Position numbers and translations under genes: made by a program. A stretch of DNA of 13,456 nt from Chloroflexota bacterium. Its GTDB lineage: Bacteria > Chloroflexota > Dehalococcoidia > GIF9 > UBA5629. Location: positions 259,537-272,992 of the forward strand of contig CP070642.1 of assembly GCA_020354105.1 (NCBI GenBank). The letters are read 5' to 3'. Under the pieces are notes generated by a model. It was given only the letters and a program-made list of their open reading frames with translations, did not search any database and was not told the DNA's origin. This document shows, one piece after another, positions 6,339 to 13,132 of the stretch. Every line of letters begins with the position of its first letter. Within the stretch, counting starts at the first letter, position 1.

Positions 6339-7220
6339 ATGAAAGGTATAGAGGGCTTGTTTTCTCCTCCAGGAGATTTTGCCGGCCTGGCATCCCCTTA
6401 TGCCGACTTGCAAACTGCTAGAGTGGTGATTCTGCCGGTGCCTTATGACAGTACCACTGAATGGCAAAGCGGTACCCGTGCAGGACCACAAGCTATCATT
6501 GACGCTTCGCAATACCTGGAGTTATATGACATCGAATTAGATAGAGATATATACGATGTTGGAATTCATACTCTGCCCAGAGTTCAACCTGTATTGAACA
6601 GTCCAGAGAAGATGGTTGACCGGGTTTATCGCATAGCTGCTGAGTTGATTAAGCAGGAAAAATTCTTAGTAATGTTTGGAGGGGAACATTCTCTTAGCCT
6701 GGGTATGGTCCAAGCTCTAAAGGAGAAATTTCGCGACCTTTGTGTGTTGCAATTAGATGCGCATGCTGATCTCCGCGATGAATATTTGGGAACTAAATAC
6801 AGCCATGCTTGTGTGATGCGCCGTGTTTTCGAGCTTTGTCAAATCGTGCAGGTTGGTATACGGAGCCTGAGCCGTGAGGAGCAGCAGTTTTTAGCTAAAA
6901 ATAACTTAAATCCTTTTTATATGTCCACACCAACTTCAATTTCAGCTTCTGCGGAACAGATAATAGCTTCACTGAGTGACAATGTTTATGTTTCTATTGA
7001 CCTAGATGTCTTCGATCCATCTGTCATGCCGGCGGTGGGTACTCCAGAACCAGGCGGAATGCAATGGCATGAAGTCGTGAATTTGCTGCGAGAGGTAACT
7101 TTACATAAGAACGTGGTTGGGTTTGATTTGGTGGAACTGTGTCCCAGAGAGGGCACTGCTGCTTGTGCTTTCCTTGCAGCCAAGCTAGCCTACAAACTTA
7201 TCGGCTATGCTGTGTCATAG
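6339..7220 (+). CDS. speB: Agmatinase-family ureohydrolase (SpeB)
   Basis: This dinuclear manganese ureohydrolase splits urea from agmatine to give putrescine or, in some thermophiles, from aminopropylagmatine to give spermidine. Metal ligands are visible: His117 in GGEHS, Asp140, His142 and Asp144 in LDAHADLRDE, and Asp221 and Asp223 in SIDLDVFDP. VGTPEPGG (233-240) is typical of the agmatinase branch rather than arginases. The length of 293 residues is normal. Pairing with speD points to polyamine synthesis. No arginine decarboxylase or spermidine synthase is in the window, so the choice between agmatine and aminopropylagmatine as substrate is open. It is the last gene of the run that starts with thiC; no clear terminator follows before the tRNA promoter. 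Confidence 0.93.
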   Translation: MKGIEGLFSPPGDFAGLASPYADLQTARVVILPVPYDSTTEWQSGTRAGPQAIIDASQYLELYDIELDRDIYDVGIHTLPRVQPVLNSPEKMVDRVYRIAAELIKQEKFLVMFGGEHSLSLGMVQALKEKFRDLCVLQLDAHADLRDEYLGTKYSHACVMRRVFELCQIVQVGIRSLSREEQQFLAKNNLNPFYMSTPTSISASAEQIIASLSDNVYVSIDLDVFDPSVMPAVGTPEPGGMQWHEVVNLLREVTLHKNVVGFDLVELCPREGTAACAFLAAKLAYKLIGYAVS

Positions 7221-7253
7221 ATAGACAATCTCTGAAGTAGCGTCAACTCTGGC

Positions 7254-7283
7254 TTGACATAGTAAGCCGCATGTTGGTAGACT
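7254..7283 (+). promoter_or_regulatory. Promoter of the tRNA-Asp gene
   Basis: A perfect TTGACA (7254-7259) is followed after 18 bases by TAGACT (7278-7283). Transcription would start near 7290, giving a 5' leader of about 7 bases for RNase P to remove before the mature tRNA at 7297. Confidence 0.65.
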
Positions 7284-7296
7284 TTCTCGCTAGCGT

Positions 7297-7373
7297 GGCC
7301 CCGTGGTGTAGCGGTCTAACATGCCACCCTGTCACGGTGGAGATCGTGGGTTCGAATCCCATCGGGGTCGCCA
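7297..7373 (+). tRNA. tRNA-Asp (anticodon GTC), with encoded CCA
   Basis: All arms can be drawn. The acceptor GGCCCCG (7297-7303) pairs with CGGGGTC (7363-7369) with one G-T pair. The anticodon stem CCACC (7324-7328) pairs with GGTGG (7336-7340) around the loop CTGTCAC, placing anticodon GTC at 7331-7333, which reads Asp codons. The T arm is GTGGG/CCCAT-like around TTCGAAT. The discriminator is G (7370), as expected for tRNA-Asp, and CCA is encoded at 7371-7373. Confidence 0.97.
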
Positions 7374-7482
7374 GTTAACACATTTTTAAGAAACATTCCC
7401 AGGCGTAAATCCCTTTGGTAAGATATATATAAAGGTAAGCCGTGTCCCTTGCGATTAATTGGCTCTGTGTTCTATATGGGAA

Positions 7483-9081
7483 TTAGCCCAGCTTTCGCAG
7501 TTCTGCTCTCAGCACCTTTCCCAGAAGGTTCTTGGGCAAGGCATCCATGAACTGGACCACTTTCGGTCTCTTGAAAGTGGGCAGGTAATCCTTGCAAAAG
7601 TTGGTTATATCTTCTTCACTGCACTGCTCACCAGTCTTTAGAACTATAAAAGCCTTGATCTCCTCGCCGTATGTCTTGTCAGGGATACCGATGACGCCTG
7701 CTTCAGCCACCTTGGGATGCTGATAGAGAACTTCCTCCACCTCTCTTGGTGACAGGTTTTCTCCTCCCCTGATGATGATATCTTTCTTCCTGTCGGTGAT
7801 GTAGAAGTAGCCATCCTCGTCCATATAGCCTACGTCGCCGGTATAGAGCCAACCGTCTCTGATAGCCTGGGATGTCTCTTCAGGGAGGTTCAAGTAACCC
7901 TTCATTATCGTAGGGCCTTTAACCACGAGTTCGCCTGTCTGCCCTTGTGGCACCTCCTGGCCGTTATCATCGAACACCTTTATGGTGTTGCATTTGACCA
8001 TGACCTTGCCGATGGAGCCGATTTTCGGTGGTTGGTCAGGAGGTTGCCCCGCTGTGGTAGCTGCCGTCTCTGTCATACCCCAGCCTTCTGCTATGTCGAT
8101 GCCTGTTTTCTGCTTCCAAGCCTCAGCGACTTCTACGGGAAGTGGTGCTGCGCCACAGCCGCAGAGTTGCAGTGAGCTCAGGTCGTACTTGTCCAGCTCA
8201 GGGTGATTCAGTATCTGGATATACATAGCCGGTACGCCTGCCATTGAAGTGATGCGGAACTTATCTATGGCCTGTAATGCCTCGTCGACGTTCCACCATT
8301 TAAGCACTACCGATTTGCCTCCCATGAGATAGCCGGTGTTCATCAGGGCTATGCCATATGAGTGGGATAGAGGCAGGACGAACAGGCCGACTCCGGTCCG
8401 GTCAAGACCCGTAACTTGCTGCACTGTCTCAACGGTTTCGCGAGTTTTGGAGTCAATGTACTGGCTGGTCTGACATAAGGTCGTCGGACGGCTGACCAGA
8501 CCGAACTCGTACAATCCCAGGGAGTTGATGTACAGGGAGAAATGGGTGTGCATGACGCCTTTTGGATGGCCAGTGGTGCCTGCAGTGTACAGAATAGCTG
8601 CCAGGTCATCATTGTCTGTCTCTTCTAGCTCTATTTCATCGGAACTATCTGCCATGATCTTTTCGTAATAGATAGTGCCGGGAACATCGTCCTTGTCAAT
8701 CAAAATAACGTGCTTTAAGTCGGGGGAATGTTTCTGGGCTTCCTGGATCCAAGCGAGATAATCGGAGCTGGTCAGGATTGCTTTTGCCCCGCAGTCACGG
8801 TATATGTAGGCGGCTTGGTCGGGACGTAAAATTGGATTCAGAGGCACCACAACGCCACCTATTTTGTATATTGCAGGGAAAGCGGAGAATACCGGAGGGC
8901 TGTTGGGTATCTGTACTATTACTCGGTCCCCTTTGCCAATGCCGAGTTTTTTTAGTGCATTGCCCAGTCGGTTGGCGTTACGGTTTGTTTCGCCATTGGT
9001 ATACCATTTCCCTTCGAAGTAAGTGCTTTCGTATTCCCCGAACCTTTTAATGTTGTCCTCTAATAGTTGGCCTAGATTCAT
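7483..9081 (-). CDS. AMP-forming acyl-CoA synthetase / long-chain fatty-acid-CoA ligase family
   Basis: An ANL-superfamily ligase that activates a carboxylic acid to its CoA thioester through an acyl-adenylate. I chose the ATG at 9081 (532 residues, MNLGQLLEDNI...) because GGAGGAGGAG sits immediately upstream; a reading from 9162 adds 27 unlikely residues. Core motifs are YTAGTTGHPKG (165-175, Ala for the usual Ser), GWGMTET (333-339), TGDVGYMDEDGYFYITDRKKDIIIRGGENLSP (starting at 414) and the C-terminal LPKNLLGKVLR, with catalytic Lys522. Between the phosphate loop and LPLSHSYG (236-243) about 55 residues occur where roughly 30 are usual, so an insertion near 197-226 (polar, SKTRETVETVQQ) is likely. 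It may shape the acyl pocket. The gene faces away from the thiolase operon across a shared promoter region, which suggests that it supplies that pathway's CoA substrate. The acid it uses cannot be read from the sequence. Confidence 0.95.
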   Translation of the reverse strand: MNLGQLLEDNIKRFGEYESTYFEGKWYTNGETNRNANRLGNALKKLGIGKGDRVIVQIPNSPPVFSAFPAIYKIGGVVVPLNPILRPDQAAYIYRDCGAKAILTSSDYLAWIQEAQKHSPDLKHVILIDKDDVPGTIYYEKIMADSSDEIELEETDNDDLAAILYTAGTTGHPKGVMHTHFSLYINSLGLYEFGLVSRPTTLCQTSQYIDSKTRETVETVQQVTGLDRTGVGLFVLPLSHSYGIALMNTGYLMGGKSVVLKWWNVDEALQAIDKFRITSMAGVPAMYIQILNHPELDKYDLSSLQLCGCGAAPLPVEVAEAWKQKTGIDIAEGWGMTETAATTAGQPPDQPPKIGSIGKVMVKCNTIKVFDDNGQEVPQGQTGELVVKGPTIMKGYLNLPEETSQAIRDGWLYTGDVGYMDEDGYFYITDRKKDIIIRGGENLSPREVEEVLYQHPKVAEAGVIGIPDKTYGEEIKAFIVLKTGEQCSEEDITNFCKDYLPTFKRPKVVQFMDALPKNLLGKVLRAELRKLG

Positions 9082-9082
9082 G

Positions 9083-9092
9083 CTCCTCCTCC
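9083..9092 (-). promoter_or_regulatory. Strong ribosome-binding site fixing the acyl-CoA synthetase start
   Basis: The minus strand carries GGAGGAGGAG ending two bases before the ATG at 9081. Because the purine repeat is in register three times, an AGGAGG at normal spacing is available. It rejects the longer upstream reading of the gene. Confidence 0.8.
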
Positions 9093-9153
9093 TTTTTAGT
9101 TGTGTTTTCTGATTTAAAATGGGGGTGATGACAGCCTCTGCCCTTGAAGAGTG

Positions 9154-9182
9154 ATAATACAATTGTGGATGTTAAGTGTCAA
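9154..9182 (-). promoter_or_regulatory. Sigma70-type promoter of the acyl-CoA synthetase gene
   Basis: On the minus strand a perfect TTGACA (9177-9182) is followed after exactly 17 bases by TATTAT (9154-9159, five of six matches to TATAAT). Transcription would start near 9147 and give a leader of about 65 bases. This is the best promoter match in the window. Confidence 0.75.
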
Positions 9183-9212
9183 GTCTCCGTGCAACCTTGC
9201 TTTGATTTTAAT

Positions 9213-9262
9213 GGCATGAGCCCGTCTGCAGCTGGGTCAGACTGAGCGGGTATGCCGTTTTT
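9213..9262 (+). terminator. Terminator-like hairpin in the divergent intergenic region
   Basis: GGCAT (9213-9217) pairs with ATGCC (9252-9256). Inside, CCCG (9221-9224) can pair with CGGG (9247-9250) and TCTG with CAGA around a CAGCTGGGT loop. GTTTTT follows (9257-9262). It has the shape of an intrinsic terminator on the plus strand, with unpaired bases interrupting the stem. No gene precedes it on that strand, so it could end a short leader or small RNA, or be an operator read as a hairpin. Confidence 0.4.
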
Positions 9263-9351
9263 CCTAGTAGTCAAATACATGGTGCAAATCACAAACGGTG
9301 AGGAGATCAATACTTTTTCTTATTGCCAGGTCCTTTGAATCTGCTTACATT

Positions 9352-9380
9352 TTGACAGTATATGGCACCTATGCTAGAGT
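9352..9380 (+). promoter_or_regulatory. Candidate promoter of the HMGCS-like/thiolase operon
   Basis: A perfect TTGACA (9352-9357) precedes TAGAGT (9375-9380) with a 17-base spacer. The predicted start near 9387 gives a leader of about 34 bases that contains the AGGAGG ribosome-binding site at 9408-9413. It lies downstream of the terminator-like hairpin, so transcripts from here would not meet it. Confidence 0.55.
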
Positions 9381-9420
9381 TCTGTGGGCACAGCAAACAC
9401 TGATTTCAGGAGGTTTCTTA

Positions 9421-10863
9421 ATGATAGGTATTGAATCTTACGGAGCTTATATCCCGAGATACCGAATAAATCATAATACAATCTTTTTTGCGGTAGGTTT
9501 CTTAGGCACCTTTCCGCCACCTGGTGAAAATGCAGTTGCCAACCATGACGAGGATACGCTCAGTATGGCTGTAACAGCAGGCATTGATTGTTTGAGTGGC
9601 ATGAAGCGGGAAAAGGTCGACGGTTTGTATCTTGCTACCACCAGTCAGCCATATACACTGAGGCAAAACTCGGCGATTGTAGCCACTGCTCTCGACCTTC
9701 AACCTAGTATAAGGACTGCTGATTTTATTGGCTCTAACAAGTCAGGAACAACCGCTCTCCTTTCCGCTTTTGATGCTATTAAAGGAGAAACTTCAAGCCA
9801 TATTCTGGTTTGTGCTTCTGATTGCCGGCTGAATAAGCCTGGTAGCCCTCAGGAACATCTCTACGGAGACGGTGCGGCAGCTCTTCTAGTGGGAAATGAC
9901 GAGGTGATTGCCACCTATGAGGGTTATTATTCTGTTTCCTATGATTTTCCTGACCGTTGGAAGGCGGCAGGTGAAGAATTTGAACATGCTTGGGAGGATA
10001 GGTTTATTCGAGATGCAGGTTATGCCAAGATGATACCTGAGGCGATTTCCGGGCTTCTTAAAAAATACGATTTGAATATTAAGGATTTTGCTAAAATCAT
10101 GTTTCCTGGTCTTTATGCCAGGGAACATGCTGCTATAACCAAGCGTCTAGGAGCTGAGCCAGCCCAAATTCAGGATACAATGCTTACCACGGTTGGCGAT
10201 ACCGGTTCAGCGTCGCCGCTAATGATGTTGGTTGCCGCACTCGAAGATGCCAAGCCTGGAGACAAGATTATGGTTGCCAGCTTCGGCAATGGCAGCGATG
10301 CCCTGTTTTTCCAGGTGACTGCGAATATAAAGAAAATGAAAGACGGACGGGGTGCCAAGAGGAGTTTGGGGGCAAAGAAGGACCTTGCCAGCTATGAGAA
10401 ATATCTGGCTTTTCGAAATCTGGCTCCGATGGAGTTGGGAATGCGTGGCGAGATAAGCTTCCGTACTCCGATGTCCGCATTGTTCAGGGAGCGAAAAGTT
10501 GTTATAGGTCTTTGTGGCTCAAAGTGCAAACGCTGCGGGACACCACAATATCCACCTCAGAGAATATGTGTTAATCCTGAATGTGGAGCTGTTGATGAAA
10601 TGGAAGATTATCGCTTCTCCGATAAAAAGGGTACCCTCTTTACTTACACTGGCGATAATCTGGCTGCAAACATTGACCCGCCGGCAATTTACGGGCTCGT
10701 GGACTTTGATGGCGGTGGGAGATTCTGGTTCGACCTCACCGATTGTGACCTTGATTCAGTTAAGGTAGGCATGCCTGTGGAGATGACCTTCCGTAGAAGA
10801 TATGTAGATGAGGATGGTGGTGTTTATGGCTATTCTTGGAAGGCGATGCCAGTACGTGCCTGA
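9421..10863 (+). CDS. HMG-CoA-synthase-like (thiolase-fold) protein fused to a C-terminal zinc-ribbon/OB-fold (DUF35) domain
   Basis: The 480-residue protein starts at the ATG at 9421, fixed by AGGAGG at 9408-9413. Residues 1-300 follow the archaeal HMG-CoA synthase pattern: GIESYGAYIPRYRI, GENAVANHDEDTLSMAV, GLYLATTSQPY, LYGDGAAALLVG (147-158), and GDTGSASPL then KPGDKIMVASFGNGSDA (259-294). The active site looks lost. TADFIGSNKSGT (99-110) aligns with ADLEFACKAGT of archaeal enzymes, placing Asn107 at the catalytic Cys. MFPGLY (227-232) aligns without gaps to VFHQPN, putting Pro229 at the catalytic His. Asp260 stands at the usual Asn. Residues 360-480 form an intact zinc ribbon (Cys369, Cys372, Cys383, Cys388) and an OB fold, as in DUF35 proteins that bind acyl-CoA and bridge thiolases. 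A thiolase gene follows 32 bases later. I infer a scaffold or channel subunit. Because my alignment is by eye and from memory, a distinct catalytic chemistry cannot be excluded. Confidence 0.85.
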   Translation: MIGIESYGAYIPRYRINHNTIFFAVGFLGTFPPPGENAVANHDEDTLSMAVTAGIDCLSGMKREKVDGLYLATTSQPYTLRQNSAIVATALDLQPSIRTADFIGSNKSGTTALLSAFDAIKGETSSHILVCASDCRLNKPGSPQEHLYGDGAAALLVGNDEVIATYEGYYSVSYDFPDRWKAAGEEFEHAWEDRFIRDAGYAKMIPEAISGLLKKYDLNIKDFAKIMFPGLYAREHAAITKRLGAEPAQIQDTMLTTVGDTGSASPLMMLVAALEDAKPGDKIMVASFGNGSDALFFQVTANIKKMKDGRGAKRSLGAKKDLASYEKYLAFRNLAPMELGMRGEISFRTPMSALFRERKVVIGLCGSKCKRCGTPQYPPQRICVNPECGAVDEMEDYRFSDKKGTLFTYTGDNLAANIDPPAIYGLVDFDGGGRFWFDLTDCDLDSVKVGMPVEMTFRRRYVDEDGGVYGYSWKAMPVRA

Positions 10864-10895
10864 AAATATAAATAAACTTTCACGGAGGACATAAA

Positions 10896-12098
10896 ATGGC
10901 AGAAGGTCTTAGAGATAAAGTAGCCATCATCGGAATGGGGTGCACGAAATTTGGAGAGTTATGGGATAAAGGCGCTGAAGATTTAATGGTTGACGCATTT
11001 CAGGAGTGTATTCAGGATGCAGGTATAGAGAAAAAGGATATTCAGGCAGCCTGGTTCGGTGTACATTTTGAGGAGCAGAGTGTAGGTAAGGGCGCTACGT
11101 CTTTGGCATTGGCGTTGAAGTTGCCATATATCCCGGTAACCAGGGTAGAGAACTTCTGTGCTACTGGTACGGAGGCTTTAAGAGGTGCTTGTTACGCAGT
11201 GGCTTCAGGAGCTTATGATATTGCCTTAGCACTAGGAGTAGAGAAGCTTAAAGATACGGGATATGGTGGCCTTCCTGGTGGCCCCGGTCTCATGGGGGCT
11301 AAAAATGCACTCATAATGCCCAAATTAACCGCTCCTGGGGGTTTTGCCATGATGGCTACCCGATACTTTGCCGTATATGGTTTGAGCCCAGAGGAGGGCA
11401 AGAAGATGCTGGCTAAAGTATCAGCCAAAAGCCATTATAATGGTGCACGTAATCCAAAGGCGCATCTGCGCCGTGAAGTGACTGAGGAACAAATACTGAA
11501 TGCTCCGATTATTGCCTGGCCGCTGGGACTTTTTGACTGCTGTGGAGTTAGCGATGGTTCAGCAGCTGCGATTGTAACCAGGGCTGATATGGCCAAGAAG
11601 TTCAGGCCGGATCCCGTGTATATTAAAGCGCTTCAGGTTGCTTTAAGTTCAGGTGAGGAGTTGATGTATACAAACTGGGACGGTGCCCATGTTGAGACTG
11701 GATACCGTGCTGGCGTCCTGGCTTATAAAGAAGCTGGTATTAAGAATCCGCGTAAAGAGGTTAGCATGGCTGAGGTACATGACTGTTTCTCAATCACTGA
11801 AGCCGTAACCATGGAGGATTTGCAGTTCAGCCCAAGAGGTAAAGTGAAGGAAGATATTGAAGCTGGCCGTTTTGACCTTGATGGCGAGCAACCTGTCCAG
11901 CCAGACGGAGGATTAAAATGCTTCGGGCATCCTATTGGTGCCTCTGGCCTGAGGATGGTATATGAGATGTATAAACAGCTACAGGGCAAGGCGCAATTGC
12001 CAGAGAGACAGCTAAAGAATCCAAAGATGGGACTTACGCATAACATGGGTGGCTTCCCGGCGATGAATGTTGTCAGTGTTGCCATTGTAGGGTTATGA
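10896..12098 (+). CDS. Thiolase-family acyl-CoA acetyltransferase (archaeal/SCP2-type)
   Basis: A 400-residue thiolase that would make or break a 3-oxoacyl-CoA by Claisen chemistry. The nucleophilic Cys88 is in RVENFCATGTEAL, His295 in VHDCFSITE, and His345 in GGLKCFGHPIGASG. The C-terminal LTHNMGGFPAMNVVSVAI resembles the THNxGG end of archaeal acetoacetyl-CoA thiolases and SCP2-type thiolases; the second catalytic Cys of biosynthetic thiolases (CxxGGG) is absent, as is usual in this branch. The start ATG has GGAGG seven bases upstream. In archaea, relatives work in a complex with HMG-CoA synthase and a separate DUF35 protein. BbsAB and the Ltp2/ChsH2 aldolase also pair a thiolase-fold subunit with DUF35. 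Here the DUF35 comes from the fusion protein just upstream, the likely partner. Substrate unknown. Confidence 0.94.
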   Translation: MAEGLRDKVAIIGMGCTKFGELWDKGAEDLMVDAFQECIQDAGIEKKDIQAAWFGVHFEEQSVGKGATSLALALKLPYIPVTRVENFCATGTEALRGACYAVASGAYDIALALGVEKLKDTGYGGLPGGPGLMGAKNALIMPKLTAPGGFAMMATRYFAVYGLSPEEGKKMLAKVSAKSHYNGARNPKAHLRREVTEEQILNAPIIAWPLGLFDCCGVSDGSAAAIVTRADMAKKFRPDPVYIKALQVALSSGEELMYTNWDGAHVETGYRAGVLAYKEAGIKNPRKEVSMAEVHDCFSITEAVTMEDLQFSPRGKVKEDIEAGRFDLDGEQPVQPDGGLKCFGHPIGASGLRMVYEMYKQLQGKAQLPERQLKNPKMGLTHNMGGFPAMNVVSVAIVGL

Positions 12099-12131
12099 CA
12101 CCAAAGTGATTCAGCTTTAAGGAGGTAAACT

Positions 12132-12605
12132 ATGGCTGAAGGCTCTCTGATTAATGAAGAATTAAGAAAAATGATAGGTGTACCCTCTGAACCTATTGTC
12201 TTCAAGATTGAAGAAGGAGCCATACAGAGATATGCTCAGGCTATAGGGGACCCCAACCCTTTGTTCAATGATATAGAAAATGCCGGCAAAAATAAGCATG
12301 GCAGGCTGATTTGCCCTCCAGGTTTCACAGGCTGGCCGATGAAAGGTGGAATTTCTTTCATCCAGCTGGTTGAATCCCTGGTTAAAGCTGGGGCACCACC
12401 GCGCTTGCTCGATGGCGGTGTTGAATTTGAGTTTCTTGAGCCAATTGGTGCTGGTGATGTGTTGACTGCCACTACAAAGATTGCCAATATGGTAGAGAGA
12501 GAGACCAAGATGGGCAAGACGATGTTCACCAAAGTTGAGACGACTTTCTTGAATCAGAATGGCGATGTGGCGTTGAAGAGCTGGTCGACAATGATACAGT
12601 TTTGA
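12132..12605 (+). CDS. MaoC-like N-terminal hydratase/dehydratase subunit (HadA/ChsH-like, non-catalytic hot-dog partner)
   Basis: A 157-residue single hot-dog protein of the FAS1-type dehydratase (PF13452-like) family. It opens with MAEGSLINEELRKMIG and the FKIEEGAIQRYAQAIGDPNPLF segment (24-45), then CPPGFTGWPM (61-70) and VEFEFLEPIGAGD further on. The hydratase-2 catalytic pattern D-x-N-P-x-H is D-P-N-P-L-F here: Asp40 remains but the His is Phe45. This is the usual state of the HadA-type subunit, which forms a heterodimer with a catalytic MaoC partner; the next gene supplies one. AAGGAGG lies just upstream of the start (12119-12125). It would act on a trans-enoyl-CoA or 3-hydroxyacyl-CoA between the dehydrogenase and thiolase steps. 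Confidence 0.88.
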   Translation: MAEGSLINEELRKMIGVPSEPIVFKIEEGAIQRYAQAIGDPNPLFNDIENAGKNKHGRLICPPGFTGWPMKGGISFIQLVESLVKAGAPPRLLDGGVEFEFLEPIGAGDVLTATTKIANMVERETKMGKTMFTKVETTFLNQNGDVALKSWSTMIQF

Positions 12606-12640
12606 ACTGGCTTTAGGCCATTTTTAGTTGAGGAGGATAT

Positions 12641-13111
12641 ATGTCAAAGCAGCTTTATTATGAAGATGTTCAGGCAGGTGCTGAGATAACTCCGCTGGCC
12701 AAAATTGCCACCACGCGTATGCTGGTTCAATGGGCGGGTGCCTCTGGGGATTTCAACCCTTTGCATTATGAAGATGATTTTGCCAAAGCCATGGGTGTGG
12801 GAGCACCTATTGTGCATGGAGCTCTGAAACGTGCCTGGCTGGGGCAGTTGATGACGGACTGGATTGGCGAGAAGGGAGTGCTTAAGAAACTCTCCTGCCA
12901 ATACCGTGGTATGGATTATCCACGCAAGATGCAAACGATAGAAGAGGCACATGAAGGTGAGACGTGGTGGTGTAAAGGCACGGTGACTAAGAAGTATGAT
13001 GAGGGCGGAGAGCATCTTGTTGAATGTGTGATCTGGGTGGAGAATGGGAAGGGAGAAAAAACGACGCCAGGTGCAGCCATCGTTGCCTTGCCATCAAAAG
13101 ATGATAAATAG
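12641..13111 (+). CDS. MaoC-like (R)-specific enoyl-CoA hydratase/dehydratase subunit (catalytic, HadB-like)
   Basis: A 156-residue hot-dog hydratase with the complete hydratase-2 motif: AGASGDFNPLHYEDDFAKAMGVGAPIVHG spans residues 32-60, with Asp37 and His42 as the expected catalytic dyad. It should hydrate a 2-enoyl-CoA to a 3-hydroxyacyl-CoA, or the reverse, as the active half of a heterodimer with the preceding gene product. GAGGAGG lies a few bases before the ATG. The gap to the previous gene is 35 bases and includes a four-base-pair hairpin followed by five T residues, too weak to call a terminator. The C-terminal half (WWCKGTVTKKYDEGGEHLVECVIWVEN) fits the second hot-dog sheet. Confidence 0.92.
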   Translation: MSKQLYYEDVQAGAEITPLAKIATTRMLVQWAGASGDFNPLHYEDDFAKAMGVGAPIVHGALKRAWLGQLMTDWIGEKGVLKKLSCQYRGMDYPRKMQTIEEAHEGETWWCKGTVTKKYDEGGEHLVECVIWVENGKGEKTTPGAAIVALPSKDDK

Positions 13112-13118
13112 TCACGGT

Positions 13119-13132
13119 TTATCAGCTGATAA
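13119..13132. repeat. Perfect 14-base palindrome ahead of the SDR gene
   Basis: TTATCAGCTGATAA is a perfect inverted repeat with no spacer, eight bases after the MaoC stop codon and about 55 bases before the SDR start. It could be a dimeric regulator site. As RNA it would be a poor hairpin, because it has no free loop. No second copy was noticed elsewhere in the window. Confidence 0.4.

Larger units (their letters stand above)
9082..9420. other. Divergent intergenic control region between the acyl-CoA synthetase and the thiolase operon
   Basis: This gene-free stretch of 339 bases holds, from left to right, the acyl-CoA synthetase ribosome-binding site, its minus-strand promoter, a terminator-like hairpin on the plus strand (9213-9262), a plus-strand promoter and the ribosome-binding site of the fusion gene. 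An open frame runs through its right end from 9298, but it only extends the fusion gene upstream without family resemblance and I do not regard it as coding. The arrangement suggests shared control of activation and downstream steps. Confidence 0.7.

Noticed and set aside
7400..7445. CCTTT/AAAGG inverted repeat after the tRNA as a bidirectional terminator
   Set aside because: The stem is short, the loop is long and AT-rich, and no T run follows on either strand.
7297..7482. tRNA-Asp as an integration (att) site for a mobile island carrying the acyl-CoA genes
   Set aside because: No integrase was seen and no repeat of the tRNA 3' end was noticed elsewhere in the window.
9082..9162. Longer acyl-CoA synthetase reading from 9162
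   Set aside because: It overlaps the -10 box of the best promoter match and lacks family resemblance, whereas the ATG at 9081 has a strong Shine-Dalgarno.
9298..9420. Upstream extension of the HMGCS-like fusion from a GTG at 9298
   Set aside because: The added residues look unlike any family N-terminus and span a promoter. AGGAGG at 9408-9413 marks the ATG at 9421.
11723..12223. Antisense open frame of 166 codons over the thiolase end
   Set aside because: It is opposite the conserved thiolase C-terminus, and the translation has the low-complexity Pro/Ser composition typical of a shadow frame.
12608..12625. Hairpin TGGC/GCCA with five T residues between the two MaoC genes, as a terminator
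   Set aside because: The stem is only four base pairs and it lies inside an evident operon. At most it slows the polymerase slightly.
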